NCBI GenBank assembly: GCA_016282415.1
Contig: JAEEKO010000045.1
Span: 1 to 5,533 of the forward strand
Direction of reading: 5' to 3'
From: Caryophanales bacterium
GTDB taxonomy: Bacteria > Bacillota_I > Bacilli_A > RF39 > UBA660
DNA length: 5,533 nt
The stretch's first letter is position 1. Every line of letters begins with the position of its first letter. A model generated the notes under the pieces. The model was not told the DNA's origin, searched no databases, and worked only from the letters and a program-made list of their open reading frames with translations. This document shows positions 5,250 to 5,533 of the stretch, in pieces. Made by a program: the position numbers and the translations under genes.

Positions 5250-5277
5250 TTGCATGATTTAAGGATGATGCTATAAT
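5250..5277 (+). promoter_or_regulatory. Promoter of ppdK
   Basis: An extended -10, TGCTATAAT, lies at 5269-5277. TTGCAT at 5250-5255 is a weak -35 (3 of 6) with a 16-base spacer. The expected start near 5283-5285 gives a leader of roughly 28 bases that contains the ribosome-binding site AGAAAGGTGAT (5295-5305). Confidence 0.65.
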
Positions 5278-5311
5278 AAGGAAGATGACAAAAAAGAAAG
5301 GTGATATTTTA

Positions 5312-5533
5312 ATGACAAAATATGTCTATTTATTTACTGAAGGTAATGCTGACATGCGTAATTTACTTGGTGGTAAAGGTGCTAACTTAGCTGAAATGAC
5401 TAATATTGGTTTACCAGTACCTCAAGGTTTTACAATTACTACTGAAGCATGTACTAAGTACTATGAAGATGGTCGTGAAATCAATGAAGAAATTCAAGGC
5501 CAAATCAATGAATACATCACAAAGATGGAAGAA
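5312..5533 (+). CDS. ppdK: Pyruvate, phosphate dikinase (5' part)
   Basis: PPDK interconverts pyruvate + ATP + phosphate with PEP + AMP + pyrophosphate in the cytoplasm. In anaerobic Firmicutes it often serves as a glycolytic, pyrophosphate-linked alternative to pyruvate kinase. The first 74 codons are present and open to the window edge; the full enzyme is about 875-900 residues. The N-terminus MTKYVYLFTEGNADMRNLLG, then GKGANLAEMTNIGLPVPQGF and TITTEACTKYY, is the highly conserved start of the nucleotide-binding (ATP-grasp-like) domain. GKGANLAEM and GLPVPQGF are shared with PEP synthase, but the YLF.EGNADMRNLLGG opening points to PPDK. The ATG has AGAAAGGTGAT centred about 11 bases upstream. 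The gene has its own promoter and a possible operator. Confidence 0.95.
   Translation, partial: MTKYVYLFTEGNADMRNLLGGKGANLAEMTNIGLPVPQGFTITTEACTKYYEDGREINEEIQGQINEYITKMEE

Noticed and set aside
1..5533. Mycoplasma-type genetic code (TGA as Trp) given the AT-richness
   Set aside because: Tryptophan is encoded by TGG throughout, and no in-frame TGA occurs in any of the genes.

Overview
The window is an AT-rich, gene-dense stretch of a low-GC Gram-positive genome, most likely a Firmicutes/Bacilli lineage. Four things point there: SepF and DivIVA together, a SigK-type sporulation sigma factor, strong Shine-Dalgarno sequences of the AGAAAGGAGGTGAT type, and TATAAT promoters with an upstream TG. 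Tryptophan is read from TGG, no in-frame TGA occurs, and the complete genes end in TAA or TAG. This fits the standard bacterial code rather than the Mycoplasma code. The compact layout and heavy use of CGT, TTA and AAA codons would suit an AT-rich Bacilli lineage near the Mollicutes or Erysipelotrichia, but that placement is inference.

Layout from left to right: the 3' part of a single-chain glycyl-tRNA synthetase gene (1-632) ends at a clear intrinsic terminator. A promoter then drives a two-gene cell-division operon, sepF (725-1123) and divIVA (1158-1592, GTG start). Convergent to it and overlapping by 4 bases is sigK (2281-1589, minus strand), coding for a sigma factor with a hydrophobic pro-sequence-like N-terminus. 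A 68-base divergent region separates sigK from a 644-residue membrane protein of the DUF2207 family (2350-4284), which ends in a Ser/Gly-rich tail. After a terminator with a promoter directly behind it comes a Xer-type tyrosine recombinase (4342-5211). The window closes with the first 74 codons of pyruvate phosphate dikinase (from 5312).

The functions are mostly housekeeping: translation (GlyRS), Z-ring anchoring and pole/septum marking (SepF, DivIVA), chromosome dimer resolution (Xer) and PEP/pyruvate interconversion (PpdK). SigK suggests that the organism sporulates or descends from a spore-former. The DUF2207 protein has no settled role. I see no mobile element, CRISPR array, tRNA or rRNA, and no convincing undescribed multi-gene system. 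The points most worth a second look are regulatory and structural: the divIVA terminator inside the sigK coding region, the changed membrane-binding loop of DivIVA, promoters that almost touch their ribosome-binding sites, and the GC-rich glycine tail.
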